Both the position numbers and the translations under genes were made by a program. Shown here in pieces: positions 7,808 to 16,122 of a stretch of 64,000 nucleotides of DNA; within the stretch, counting starts at the first letter, position 1; the number at the start of each line of letters is the position of its first letter. This stretch comes from an uncultured Bacilli bacterium (lineage in GTDB: Bacteria > Bacillota_I > Bacilli_A > RFN20 > CAG-826), in contig CALVHN010000001.1 in the NCBI GenBank assembly GCA_944327845.1, forward strand, positions 197,149 through 261,148. The letters are read 5' to 3'. Below the pieces are notes generated by a model. That model had not been told where the DNA came from. It saw only the letters and a program-made list of their open reading frames with translations, and ran no database searches.

Positions 7808-9652
7808 CTATTTTTTATCTGTAAAATCAGCATCAATTACATCATCGTCATTTGGTTTGCTGCTTGAATCTGAATTTGAATTAGTAGAACCTGTATTTTG
7901 AGCTGATCCTTGTCCTGCTTGTGCTTGAGCTTGTTGTGCATAAGCGGCCATTTTTTCTAAATCATCAATCTTTGATTTAATACTATTAATATCGTTGTTA
8001 TTTAATGCAGATTGAATTTCATCTCTTAATTGTTCCATTTGACCTTTTTGAGTTGCGTCTAATGTATCACCTTTTGTTCTTAAAGTTTCATTTATTTGAT
8101 TTAAGTATGATTCAGCTTTATTTCTTAATTCAGCTTCTTCTTTTCTCTTATTATCAGCTTCTTTATTCATTTCAGCTTCTCTCATCATACGATCAATTTC
8201 TTCTTTAGATAAACCGTTAGAACCAGAAATAGTAATTTCTTGTTCTTTTTGAGTGTCTAAATCTTTTGCACTAACTTTAACAATACCATTAACATCAATA
8301 TTAAATGTAACTTCAATTCTTGGAGTACCTCTTGGTGCTGGTTTAATACCTGTTAATTGGAAATGACCTAAAAGTTTGTTGTCATGTGCCATTGGTCTTT
8401 CACCTTGATAAACCATAATATCAACAGCAGGTTGATTATCAGCAGCTGTAGAGAATACTTGTGATTTTGTTGTAGGGATTGTTGTGTTGCGAGGAATTAA
8501 AGGTGTCATAACTCCGCCCATTGTTTCAATACCTAATGTTAATGGAGTGACATCGAGTAAAATAACATCTTTAACATCACCACTTAAAATACCACCTTGA
8601 TATGCTGCACCAATGGAAACAGCTTCATCAGGATTGACACTTAAATTAGGTTTTTTACCAGTGATACGAGAAACAAGTTCTTGAACAGCAGGCATTCTAA
8701 TAGAACCACCAATTAATAATACTTCATCGATATCGTTATATGATAATTTTGCATCGCTAATTGCTTTATTTAAAGGTGCAACACATCTATCCAAAAGATG
8801 TTTTGTCATTTCTTGGAATTTTGCTCTTGTTAATGTAGTTTCAAAGCTAATAGGACCATTTGCACCCATTCCAATAAATGGTAATGAAATAGTTGTTTCA
8901 GTCGAACTTGATAATTCAATTTTAGCTTTTTCAGCAGCATCTTTATATCTTTGTAAAGCCATTTTATCATTAATATCTTGACCAAATTGAATTTTAATTT
9001 GGCTTCTAATCCAATCGGCAACTACGTTATCCCAGTCATCACCACCTAATTGATTATCTCCAGCAGTTGATACAACTTCGAAAGTTCCATCTCCGATATC
9101 AAGAATAGAAACATCTAATGTACCACCACCTAAATCAAAAACGGCAATCTTTTCACTTTTATCTTTACCTAAACCATAAGCTAAAGCTGCAGCTGTTGGT
9201 TCATTAATAATACGAACAACATTTAAACCAGCGATAGTTCCAGCATCTTTTGTAGCTTGTCTTTGAGCATCATTGAAATAAGCAGGAACTGTAATAACTG
9301 CTTTTTCAACAGGATGTCCAATATTTGCTTCTGCATAAGATTTCATGTAAGCAAGAACTTTAGCAGAAATTTCTTGTGGTGTGAAATCCTTATTAATGCA
9401 GTTAATGTGTACTTTTTCGTTACTTCCCATCTTTCTTTTAATAGAAGCTACGGTATCAGGATTAGTAATTGCTTGTCTTTTAGCAGCATTACCAACAATA
9501 ACTTCACCATTTGCTTTAAAACCAACAACTGATGGAGTGGTCATAGTTCCTTCTGGATTAGGAATAACTTTAACATTTCCATCACTTTGTAAATAACTAA
9601 CAACAGAATTTGTAGTACCTAAATCGATACCTAAAATAATTTCTTTTGCCAT
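7808..9652 (-). CDS. dnaK: Chaperone protein DnaK (Hsp70)
   Basis: ATP-dependent Hsp70 chaperone. It has 614 residues. The actin-like ATPase domain (1 to about 360) contains [10 protein letters not shown] at the N-terminus, [17 protein letters not shown], and [16 protein letters not shown]; the linker is [15 protein letters not shown]. The substrate domain and helical lid follow, and the C-terminus is the conserved acidic [19 protein letters not shown] lies before the ATG. It is the third gene of the CIRCE-controlled operon. No deviations from the family were seen. Confidence 0.99.
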   Translation of the reverse strand: MAKEIILGIDLGTTNSVVSYLQSDGNVKVIPNPEGTMTTPSVVGFKANGEVIVGNAAKRQAITNPDTVASIKRKMGSNEKVHINCINKDFTPQEISAKVLAYMKSYAEANIGHPVEKAVITVPAYFNDAQRQATKDAGTIAGLNVVRIINEPTAAALAYGLGKDKSEKIAVFDLGGGTLDVSILDIGDGTFEVVSTAGDNQLGGDDWDNVVADWIRSQIKIQFGQDINDKMALQRYKDAAEKAKIELSSSTETTISLPFIGMGANGPISFETTLTRAKFQEMTKHLLDRCVAPLNKAISDAKLSYNDIDEVLLIGGSIRMPAVQELVSRITGKKPNLSVNPDEAVSIGAAYQGGILSGDVKDVILLDVTPLTLGIETMGGVMTPLIPRNTTIPTTKSQVFSTAADNQPAVDIMVYQGERPMAHDNKLLGHFQLTGIKPAPRGTPRIEVTFNIDVNGIVKVSAKDLDTQKEQEITISGSNGLSKEEIDRMMREAEMNKEADNKRKEEAELRNKAESYLNQINETLRTKGDTLDATQKGQMEQLRDEIQSALNNNDINSIKSKIDDLEKMAAYAQQAQAQAGQGSAQNTGSTNSNSDSSSKPNDDDVIDADFTDKK

Positions 9653-9683
9653 ATATAATATCCTCCAAATTAATTTTTATTAA

Positions 9684-10268
9684 TTAAGCAACTTCTTTTT
9701 CATCACTTTTTTCAGCTTTTTCAGATGGGTGTTTAGTTGTAACAACCATAGAAGCACGAATTAAGTGATTATATAATTTATATCCTTTGCAAGATACAAC
9801 TTTAACAATGTTCTCTTCACCATCATCTTCGACTGTTTCTACTGCATGCATTGTAGTTTCATCAAACTTATCTCCAATTTTAGGTTCAATAACTTCTACG
9901 CCTTCACTTTTGATAAGATCAATTAATTGACTATATACATATTTGAAACCGGTTAGATAATTCTTTGTTTCTTCATTTTTTGGTTCATTTTTTAATGCCA
10001 TATCAAACGCATCTAAGATTCTAACCAAATTATCAACAAACCCTTCAATTCGGTATTTTTTAATTTCTTGATGATCTTTTTCAATATCTTTTCGAAGATT
10101 TGCCATGTCAGCATAAGCTTTATAGTATTCATTTTTCCAATGTTCCATGTCAGCTTTTGCTTTTTCAATTTCTTCATCTTTCTTTTCAAGTTTCTTTTTA
10201 TAAGAAGCTTTCATTGTTTCTTTTGTTTCTTGTTTTTCTTCCTCTTTTATTTCTTCTTTTTCACTCAT
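9684..10268 (-). CDS. grpE: Nucleotide exchange factor GrpE
   Basis: Releases ADP from DnaK. It has 194 residues: a charged N-terminal coiled coil rich in Glu and Lys (about 1-60), then the conserved helix with YADMANLRKDIEKD, and a C-terminal beta domain with the GVEVIEPKIGDKFD and HLIRASMVVTTK segments. It overlaps the hrcA stop by eight bases, so the two are translationally coupled. The low-complexity EEK/KET start is normal for the family in AT-rich genomes. Confidence 0.97.
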   Translation of the reverse strand: MSEKEEIKEEEKQETKETMKASYKKKLEKKDEEIEKAKADMEHWKNEYYKAYADMANLRKDIEKDHQEIKKYRIEGFVDNLVRILDAFDMALKNEPKNEETKNYLTGFKYVYSQLIDLIKSEGVEVIEPKIGDKFDETTMHAVETVEDDGEENIVKVVSCKGYKLYNHLIRASMVVTTKHPSEKAEKSDEKEVA

Positions 10269-11295
10269 TTATATCAACCTCCTTTAAATCATTCAAATGG
10301 TTAATAATCATTTTTACAGTGTAATTTAAATGTTGAATAACTGTATCATAATCCATTCTTGTAGGACCAACTACTGCAATTCGTCCTAATTCATGGTTAA
10401 TTTTAGGAATTCTAATATCTTTTGTAATGATTGAAATATCTTTATATTTACCATTACCGATAGAAATCGAAATTTCCTCACCACAATTAGAAAAAACTTC
10501 AGCGAGTTTATCAGAATTTAAGAATAACTCGAAAATCTTTTTTAATTCGTTAATGTTATCTTTAAATTCTGGTTGTTCTAAAAGTTGTTTTTTTCCATAA
10601 AACCTAGAACCACGTTTCATGAATAAATTAGAAAAAGTCGAAATTAAAGTATGAACTACATATTCAAACGCTTCAACATTTTCGTTTGATATAAGCTTAA
10701 TTTTAGATAATTTATTAGTAACATCTAAAACCTTAGTTCCTTTTATCTCAACATTAATAAATTCAACTATTTTTAAGACATAATCTAAACTAACATTTTT
10801 GTTTAATACAAAATTTTTATTTTCAACATATCCTTTGTTAGTAACAAAAATGATAGTAAATGAATTCAATGTTGTTGGAACAGCTTCAACTTTAACTAAA
10901 GTTTCATCATAGACACTTGGATTAAGGATACAAGTTGCTAAATTAGTTTTATGAGATAAAATTTGGCAAGATTCATTAAGGACTTGTTCAATAGATTTTG
11001 AACTATCAAATAATTTATCTATTTCAAAACGTAAAGTATTATCGATTTTATCATTTCTTAAATAATTAATGTAATATCGATATCCTTCGATAGAAGGTAT
11101 ACGGCCACTACTGGTATGAGTTTTTTCTAATAAACCATCCTTTTCAAGTTCGGCCATAACATTTCTAACTGTTGCACTAGATAAATTTAAAAACTTATGC
11201 CCTTCAAGTAAAGAATTGGAACCAACAGGTTGGGCAGTTTTTACATAATCTTCAACAATGTACTTAAGAATAATTTGCTTTCTATTTAATTTCAT
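10261..11295 (-). CDS. hrcA: Heat-inducible transcription repressor HrcA
   Basis: Repressor that binds CIRCE operators and shuts off the groE and dnaK operons in the absence of stress. About 344 residues: an N-terminal winged helix (VKTAQPVGS, then SSATVRNVMAELEKDGLLEKTHTSSGRIPS) and a GAF-like dimerisation domain. The ATG at 11295 is preferred by comparison with family N-termini. A TTG two codons upstream (11301) is also possible and lies nearer to the AGAAAGG ribosome site. Two CIRCE copies precede it, so it regulates itself. Confidence 0.97.
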   Translation of the reverse strand: MKLNRKQIILKYIVEDYVKTAQPVGSNSLLEGHKFLNLSSATVRNVMAELEKDGLLEKTHTSSGRIPSIEGYRYYINYLRNDKIDNTLRFEIDKLFDSSKSIEQVLNESCQILSHKTNLATCILNPSVYDETLVKVEAVPTTLNSFTIIFVTNKGYVENKNFVLNKNVSLDYVLKIVEFINVEIKGTKVLDVTNKLSKIKLISNENVEAFEYVVHTLISTFSNLFMKRGSRFYGKKQLLEQPEFKDNINELKKIFELFLNSDKLAEVFSNCGEEISISIGNGKYKDISIITKDIRIPKINHELGRIAVVGPTRMDYDTVIQHLNYTVKMIINHLNDLKEVDINE

Positions 11296-11302
11296 AATCA
11301 AT

Positions 11303-11328
11303 TTAGCACTTGCCTTTCTAAGTGCTAC
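11303..11328 (-). promoter_or_regulatory. CIRCE operator, proximal copy
   Basis: TTAGCACTT, eight bases, AAGTGCTAC, a near-perfect CIRCE with the spacer one base shorter than the usual nine. It lies between the -10 box and the hrcA start and covers the ribosome site, so it sits in the 5' leader. Confidence 0.85.
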
Positions 11329-11332
11329 TATA

Positions 11333-11360
11333 ATTATAAAGAGTTATTTAGCACTTGCAA
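11333..11360 (-). promoter_or_regulatory. hrcA operon promoter
   Basis: On the minus strand TTGCAA (11360-11355), 16 bases, TATAAT (11338-11333). The -35 overlaps the distal CIRCE and the transcript start would fall next to the proximal CIRCE, as expected for HrcA repression of the dnaK operon. Confidence 0.8.
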
Positions 11361-11374
11361 GTAAAAAGTGCTAA
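11348..11374 (-). promoter_or_regulatory. CIRCE operator, distal copy
   Basis: TTAGCACTT, nine bases, AAGTGCTAA: a perfect 27-base CIRCE inverted repeat. It overlaps the -35 element and lies four bases after the hemW stop codon. Confidence 0.95.
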
Positions 11375-11377
11375 AAA

Positions 11378-12472
11378 TTATATTAAAGTTCTTATAACAA
11401 AGTCTTGTAGAGCTAAACCATCTCTTGTACAGGCAAAATTATCACCTTCTATTTTTATTAAATCGCTTTTTAATAATTTTTTTATAGCTTCATTTTTTAA
11501 TTTCAAAAAATTAAATTTAAATATTTGATTTATTTCACTAATAGAAAACCCACTAATTAGTCGTAAATTAGTAATTAAATAGTATTCGTATAGAAGATCT
11601 TTTGTAATAATTTCTTCCTCTCTTTCACGAATTCCATTATTATATTTTGAAATAGAACTTGAGTTTTTATATCTAATATTTTTTTCATAACCTGATGCAC
11701 CTGCACCAATTCCTATATATTCCTTGTTTTTCCAGTATGTAAGATTGTGCTTAGAATAACATCCATTTTTAGCAAAGTTTGATATTTCGTAATGTTCATA
11801 AGAATGATTAAGCAAAAAATCGATTATAAAATCGTAAAATTCACGACTTTTATCTTCATCCTGTTCTCTCACTTTATTTAAATAAAACTTTGTATTAGGT
11901 TCTATGATTAAACTATAAATTGATATATGTGTAACATCAAGCATAATAAACTTATTTAAATCATCTTTTAATTCATCAAGAGTTTGATCATTAATACCAT
12001 ATATAAGATCAATATTAATATTAGATATATATCTTTTTGCGATATTGATTAATCTAAAAATATCAACATCATAATTTCTATCAATAAAATTTAAAATTCT
12101 TTTATTAAAACTTTGTATACCTATTGAAATTCGATTTATGTGAAATTTTTTAAATATCTCTAATTTTTGCTCATTTAACGACTCTGGATTACATTCAATT
12201 GTAAACTCATAATCTTTATCAAGAATTAATGAGCAAGAAAAAAGTAATTTTGTTAGATTATCGATAGATAAACATGAAGGCGTGCCGCCTCCAATATAAA
12301 TAGTTTTAAATTTATATTTTAGATTAATGTATTTTTTTAAGTCTTTAAGAATATTCTCTATATATAAATCTTCAATACTTTGATTTTTAAAAATTTTTAA
12401 AAAATCACAATATGGACAAATTTTATCGCAAAAAGGAATATGTATGTATAAGCTATTCGGACTTAGATTCAT
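11378..12472 (-). CDS. hemW: HemW-like radical-SAM protein
   Basis: Oxygen-independent coproporphyrinogen oxidase-like protein, thought to be a heme chaperone rather than the oxidase itself. The start MNLSPNSLYIHIPFC is followed by the radical-SAM CDKICPYCDF (C-x3-C-x2-C). The GGGTPS glycine motif is near residue 59, and the HemW C-terminal domain includes LTYWKNKEYIGIGAGA. I chose the ATG at 12472; the frame is open further upstream to 12538, but that would overlap the preceding gene by 86 bases and adds a Lys-rich tract not found in the family. About 364 residues. Immediately upstream of the hrcA operon, as in many Bacilli. Confidence 0.88.
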   Translation of the reverse strand: MNLSPNSLYIHIPFCDKICPYCDFLKIFKNQSIEDLYIENILKDLKKYINLKYKFKTIYIGGGTPSCLSIDNLTKLLFSCSLILDKDYEFTIECNPESLNEQKLEIFKKFHINRISIGIQSFNKRILNFIDRNYDVDIFRLINIAKRYISNINIDLIYGINDQTLDELKDDLNKFIMLDVTHISIYSLIIEPNTKFYLNKVREQDEDKSREFYDFIIDFLLNHSYEHYEISNFAKNGCYSKHNLTYWKNKEYIGIGAGASGYEKNIRYKNSSSISKYNNGIREREEEIITKDLLYEYYLITNLRLISGFSISEINQIFKFNFLKLKNEAIKKLLKSDLIKIEGDNFACTRDGLALQDFVIRTLI

Positions 12473-12716
12473 TATCTTTGTCGTTTTTTTCGTTAATTTT
12501 ATCGAATTCTTTTTGCTGATTCTCATCATCAACATCAACTAAATAACGATTTAATTCTTCTTCAGCAATTTCTTCATCAGAAGGTTTTTCTTCTTTTCCT
12601 TTATGTAAAAAATATTTTCTAAAAAGAAAAACTCCAGCAGCAATCACGCCAAAAATTATTATAATTAAAATTAATATAAACCATGGTTGATTAATAATAC
12701 TAGCTAATACTTTCAT
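12453..12716 (-). CDS. Small single-pass membrane protein
   Basis: Unrecognised 87-residue protein. Residues 12-32 form one strongly hydrophobic helix, followed by a basic stretch (FRKYFLHKGK) and then a highly charged, Asp/Glu-rich cytoplasmic tail to the end. The positive-inside rule puts the tail in the cytosol. It starts ten bases after the Fic-like gene and overlaps the hemW start by 20 bases, so the three are probably one operon. A small ORF with this composition, conserved spacing and a proper ribosome site (GGAGAG) is likely real; no function can be assigned. Confidence 0.65.
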   Translation of the reverse strand: MKVLASIINQPWFILILIIIIFGVIAAGVFLFRKYFLHKGKEEKPSDEEIAEEELNRYLVDVDDENQQKEFDKINEKNDKDNESKSE

Positions 12717-12726
12717 ACTTCTCTCC

Positions 12727-14181
12727 TTAATTTTTCTTTATTGGTGTATAAATATATTTATTTTTCAAATTCTCTTTACGATAATATCCTAAATAAACTA
12801 AATTATCCATACTTGTTCTTGCGGTTTCATATGAGCAACCTAACGCTTTTTTAAATTGAGCAATAGTATAATTCATACCAACTGTGCAGTGTCTAGCATA
12901 GAAATAGGCTTGACTTTCGCTCATCAAAGGTTGCATCTCAATAAGTCTTTTTTGAAAAAGTACTGCTTCTTCTTCGCTTAAATTTGAAGGAATGGTTGAG
13001 AAAGCTAATGATGATGATAAATTTATTTCATGATTATTAACTTCATTTTTTCTTTCATCATCCTTATTTTGTTTTGAATTATCTATTAACGAAGGAATTT
13101 CTAAACTTGCTACATAAGAATTCAATGATTTTTCTTTTTTTGGTATATCATTTTCCTTTTCTTTTATTGTTTGAAGCTCTTTTTGATAAAATTCATTTTT
13201 TAAAGCATTACTTTTTGCTACAGGAATATTTTCTAAACATTTATCAACTATTAAATTAGCTTTTTGTAGAATAAAGTTTAAAAAATAAGTTAGATCATGA
13301 GTTTTTTGACTCTCAATAAATTGCTTATCAAGATCGTCATATTCAAATATACTTTCCAAATTTATCATTGCTGCTACTGGGCCTAAATCATTGTGACTTA
13401 AAACTTTTTTAAAAAGTAACAACCCAATATCTTCACTATAAATTTCAAAAGGTCTTACATAATATAGATAATAAAATGTTACAACACCTTTAATAAATAT
13501 ACTCATATCTTTATAGTTAATAAAATTAAATAAATCATCCATTGCTTTTTCGATTAATTTATAAGGTATACCATAATAAATTTTTCCAATCATATATTTT
13601 GAAGCGTTTGAATCAATTTCTTTTGTTCTATAAAATTGGACTAATTCATCGTTTCCAGTAAGATTGCTAAAAAAGTTTCCTAAACAAGTATCATTTATAT
13701 CTTCTAAAGGTGTTTGTTCAATTAATTTTAAGCATTTAAAATATTTATTTAAATTCATTGCTTGTGGAGATAAAGCAGAAATATTTCCTGTAATAATCGA
13801 ATCAATTACATTATCTTCTACTCTTAAATTATATTTTTTATTGATTACATTTAAACATTCTTTATAGGCAATTAACTTATAATCACTCTCGGCGTGACAC
13901 TTTTCAAGTTTAAAGTACTCATTAGACAATCTAAATAGTTTTCTCTCTATTTGATTAACTGAATTAGAAATTGATGGTGTAAGGCAAATATTATATTTTG
14001 TGTCATCAATATGTTTTAAATCAATTGGTGTAATAAAATTACTTCTATATTCAACTACCTTATCCCAAATATTGTCGACAAGATTAATTTTTAAATCTCT
14101 AGCAATATCTTGTTTTGTTGCATACATATTATTACTATATTTTACAGGTAAAGGTATTGATTCTTTAGAATTATTCATCAT
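12727..14181 (-). CDS. Degenerate Fic-fold protein with C-terminal winged helix
   Basis: A 484-residue protein resembling Fic/DOC AMP-transferases but without the active site. Around residues 128-133 SIITGN stands where Fic proteins carry the inhibitory S/T-x-x-E-G-N helix. Near 240-260, YVRPFEIYSEDIGLLLF aligns with the catalytic HPFxxGNGRxxR loop, but His is Arg and the Gly-Asn-Gly-Arg residues are absent. A charged linker (about 330-400) leads to a C-terminal helix-turn-helix (YTIAQFKKALGCSYETARTSMDNLVYLGYY). Inference: a non-AMPylating Fic relative, perhaps a DNA-binding regulator. GGAGG precedes two adjacent ATG codons, so the start could be one codon later. A replication DnaB/DnaD protein was considered and rejected. 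Confidence 0.6.
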   Translation of the reverse strand: MMNNSKESIPLPVKYSNNMYATKQDIARDLKINLVDNIWDKVVEYRSNFITPIDLKHIDDTKYNICLTPSISNSVNQIERKLFRLSNEYFKLEKCHAESDYKLIAYKECLNVINKKYNLRVEDNVIDSIITGNISALSPQAMNLNKYFKCLKLIEQTPLEDINDTCLGNFFSNLTGNDELVQFYRTKEIDSNASKYMIGKIYYGIPYKLIEKAMDDLFNFINYKDMSIFIKGVVTFYYLYYVRPFEIYSEDIGLLLFKKVLSHNDLGPVAAMINLESIFEYDDLDKQFIESQKTHDLTYFLNFILQKANLIVDKCLENIPVAKSNALKNEFYQKELQTIKEKENDIPKKEKSLNSYVASLEIPSLIDNSKQNKDDERKNEVNNHEINLSSSLAFSTIPSNLSEEEAVLFQKRLIEMQPLMSESQAYFYARHCTVGMNYTIAQFKKALGCSYETARTSMDNLVYLGYYRKENLKNKYIYTPIKKN

Positions 14182-14269
14182 TAGACCTCCAAATACAAAT
14201 AAATAAAATTTAGCTTTTATTTTAATAAAATTATATATAAAAATATACTAAAAATATACTAACAATTAA

Positions 14270-16081
14270 CTAATTATCGTCATCAATGCTTAATAAAGAT
14301 AAAAACGCTTCTTGAGGAACTTCAACAGAACCAATTGCTTTCATTCTCTTTTTACCTTCTTTTTGTTTCTCTAATAGTTTTCGTTTTCTTGTTATATCTC
14401 CACCATAACATTTAGCAAGAACATCTTTTCTAACCGCTTTGATATTTGCTCTAGCTATAACTTTTCCTCCAATCGCTGCTTGAATTGGAATTTCAAATTG
14501 CATTCTAGGGATGACATCTTTTAATTTTGATACCAATTTTAATGCCCTATTATAAGCAAATGGTTTATATACGATAATAGATAGAGCATCAACTGCATCG
14601 CCATTTAATAAAATATCCATTTTTGCTAAATTTGATTCTCGATATTCTAAAAATTCATATTCTAATGAGGCATAACCTTTAGTATAAGATTTTAATTTAT
14701 CAAAGAAGTTAAAAATTACTTCACTTAAAGGCATTTCATATGTAAGGCACATTCTTGTATCATCAAAATATTCTAGATTTATATAAATTCCCCTCTTTTC
14801 CTGACATAACTCCATAATAGGACCAATATATTCTTGAGGTGTCATAATTGTAACTTTACAGAATGGTTCTTTAAATGAAGAAATCATCGATTGGTTTGGA
14901 AGCTGAGATGGATTATCAATTTTAATTTCATTTCCGTCTGTTAATTTAATTAAATATCTAACATTAGGTGATGTCAAAATTAAATCAAGACCATATTCTC
15001 TTTCAAGTCTCTCTTGTATAACATCCATATGTAACAGTCCAAGGAAACCACATCTAAATCCAAAACCAAGTGCTTTTGATGTTTCTGGTTCAAAAGTTAA
15101 ACTAGAATCATTTAAGCTTAGTTTTTCTAAAGATTCTTTCAAAATCTCATAATTTTTTGAATCTGTAGGATAAATTCCACAATAAACCATTGGATTCATT
15201 TTTTTATATCCAGGTAATGGTTCGCTTGCAGGATTATCGGCTTTTGTAATTGTATCACCTACGCTTACATCATGAATATCTTTTATTTGAGCACAAATAT
15301 AACCAACTTCACCACAATTTAATGTATCTTTTTGTACTTCGTGAGGAGTTCTAATTCCTATTTCTGTTACAAAATATTCGGTATTTGTACGCATAAATCT
15401 AATTTTATCTCCAATCTTAATGTTTCCTTGCTTTACACGAATTAAAACTACAACTCCTCTATAAGAGTCATAAAAACTATCAAATATTAATGCTTTTAGA
15501 GGTTCGTCATTACTTCCACTAGGATATGGGATATCACTAACAATTCTTTCTAATATTTCTTGAACATTTTGACCAGTTTTTGCACTAACACAAATTGCTT
15601 CTTCTCCATTTATGCCAATTCTTTCTTGTATTTCTTTTTTACAAAGATCGATATTTGCACTATTTAAATCAATTTTATTGATAACAGGAATAATAAATAA
15701 ATCGTTATCTATTGCTAAATAAGTATTAGCTAAAGTTTGAGCTTCAACTCCTTGAGTAGCATCAACAACTAAAATTGCACCTTCACACGCAGCTAAAGAT
15801 CTAGATACTTCATAAGTAAAGTCGACATGCCCAGGAGTATCGATTAAATTAAAAATATATTCGTCATTATTTAATGATTTATATTTAATAGAAACAGCAT
15901 TTAATTTGATAGTAATTCCTCTTTCACGTTCTAAATCTAAACTATCTAGTATTTGTTCTTTCATTTCTCTTTTATCAATAGTTTCAGTCAATTCTAAAAT
16001 CCTATCAGATAAAGTAGTTTTGCCATGGTCTATGTGAGCAATAATGCAGAAGTTCCTAATCTTTTTTATATCGTAATTCAT
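14270..16081 (-). CDS. lepA: Elongation factor 4 (LepA)
   Basis: Ribosome-binding translational GTPase that back-translocates or assists 30S assembly. About 603 residues. G1 is [10 protein letters not shown]2 RGITIK, G3 DTPGHVDF and G4 NKID; domain II, EF-G-like domains III and V, and the LepA-specific C-terminus with [21 protein letters not shown] follow. The ATG at 16081 matches the family N-terminus ([16 protein letters not shown]); a TTG six codons upstream is in frame but unlikely. No strong ribosome site is visible. It lies downstream of the nuclease-helicase gene. Confidence 0.97.
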   Translation of the reverse strand: MNYDIKKIRNFCIIAHIDHGKTTLSDRILELTETIDKREMKEQILDSLDLERERGITIKLNAVSIKYKSLNNDEYIFNLIDTPGHVDFTYEVSRSLAACEGAILVVDATQGVEAQTLANTYLAIDNDLFIIPVINKIDLNSANIDLCKKEIQERIGINGEEAICVSAKTGQNVQEILERIVSDIPYPSGSNDEPLKALIFDSFYDSYRGVVVLIRVKQGNIKIGDKIRFMRTNTEYFVTEIGIRTPHEVQKDTLNCGEVGYICAQIKDIHDVSVGDTITKADNPASEPLPGYKKMNPMVYCGIYPTDSKNYEILKESLEKLSLNDSSLTFEPETSKALGFGFRCGFLGLLHMDVIQERLEREYGLDLILTSPNVRYLIKLTDGNEIKIDNPSQLPNQSMISSFKEPFCKVTIMTPQEYIGPIMELCQEKRGIYINLEYFDDTRMCLTYEMPLSEVIFNFFDKLKSYTKGYASLEYEFLEYRESNLAKMDILLNGDAVDALSIIVYKPFAYNRALKLVSKLKDVIPRMQFEIPIQAAIGGKVIARANIKAVRKDVLAKCYGGDITRKRKLLEKQKEGKKRMKAIGSVEVPQEAFLSLLSIDDDN

Positions 16082-16122
16082 ATTAGATGATTTTATCAAA
16101 AAGTATCAAAAAAATTAAATAT

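Noticed and set aside
8005-8208. Short opposite-strand reading frames across dnaK, pnp, infB and others
   Set aside because: They mirror highly conserved genes, lack ribosome sites and have biased composition from the antisense strand, so they are shadows.
12727-14181. Replication initiation protein DnaB/DnaD
   Set aside because: The C-terminal winged helix alone suggested this, but the middle part shows the Fic layout (SIITGN and YVRPFEIYSEDIG) and lacks the DnaD YYxxxN-type motif.
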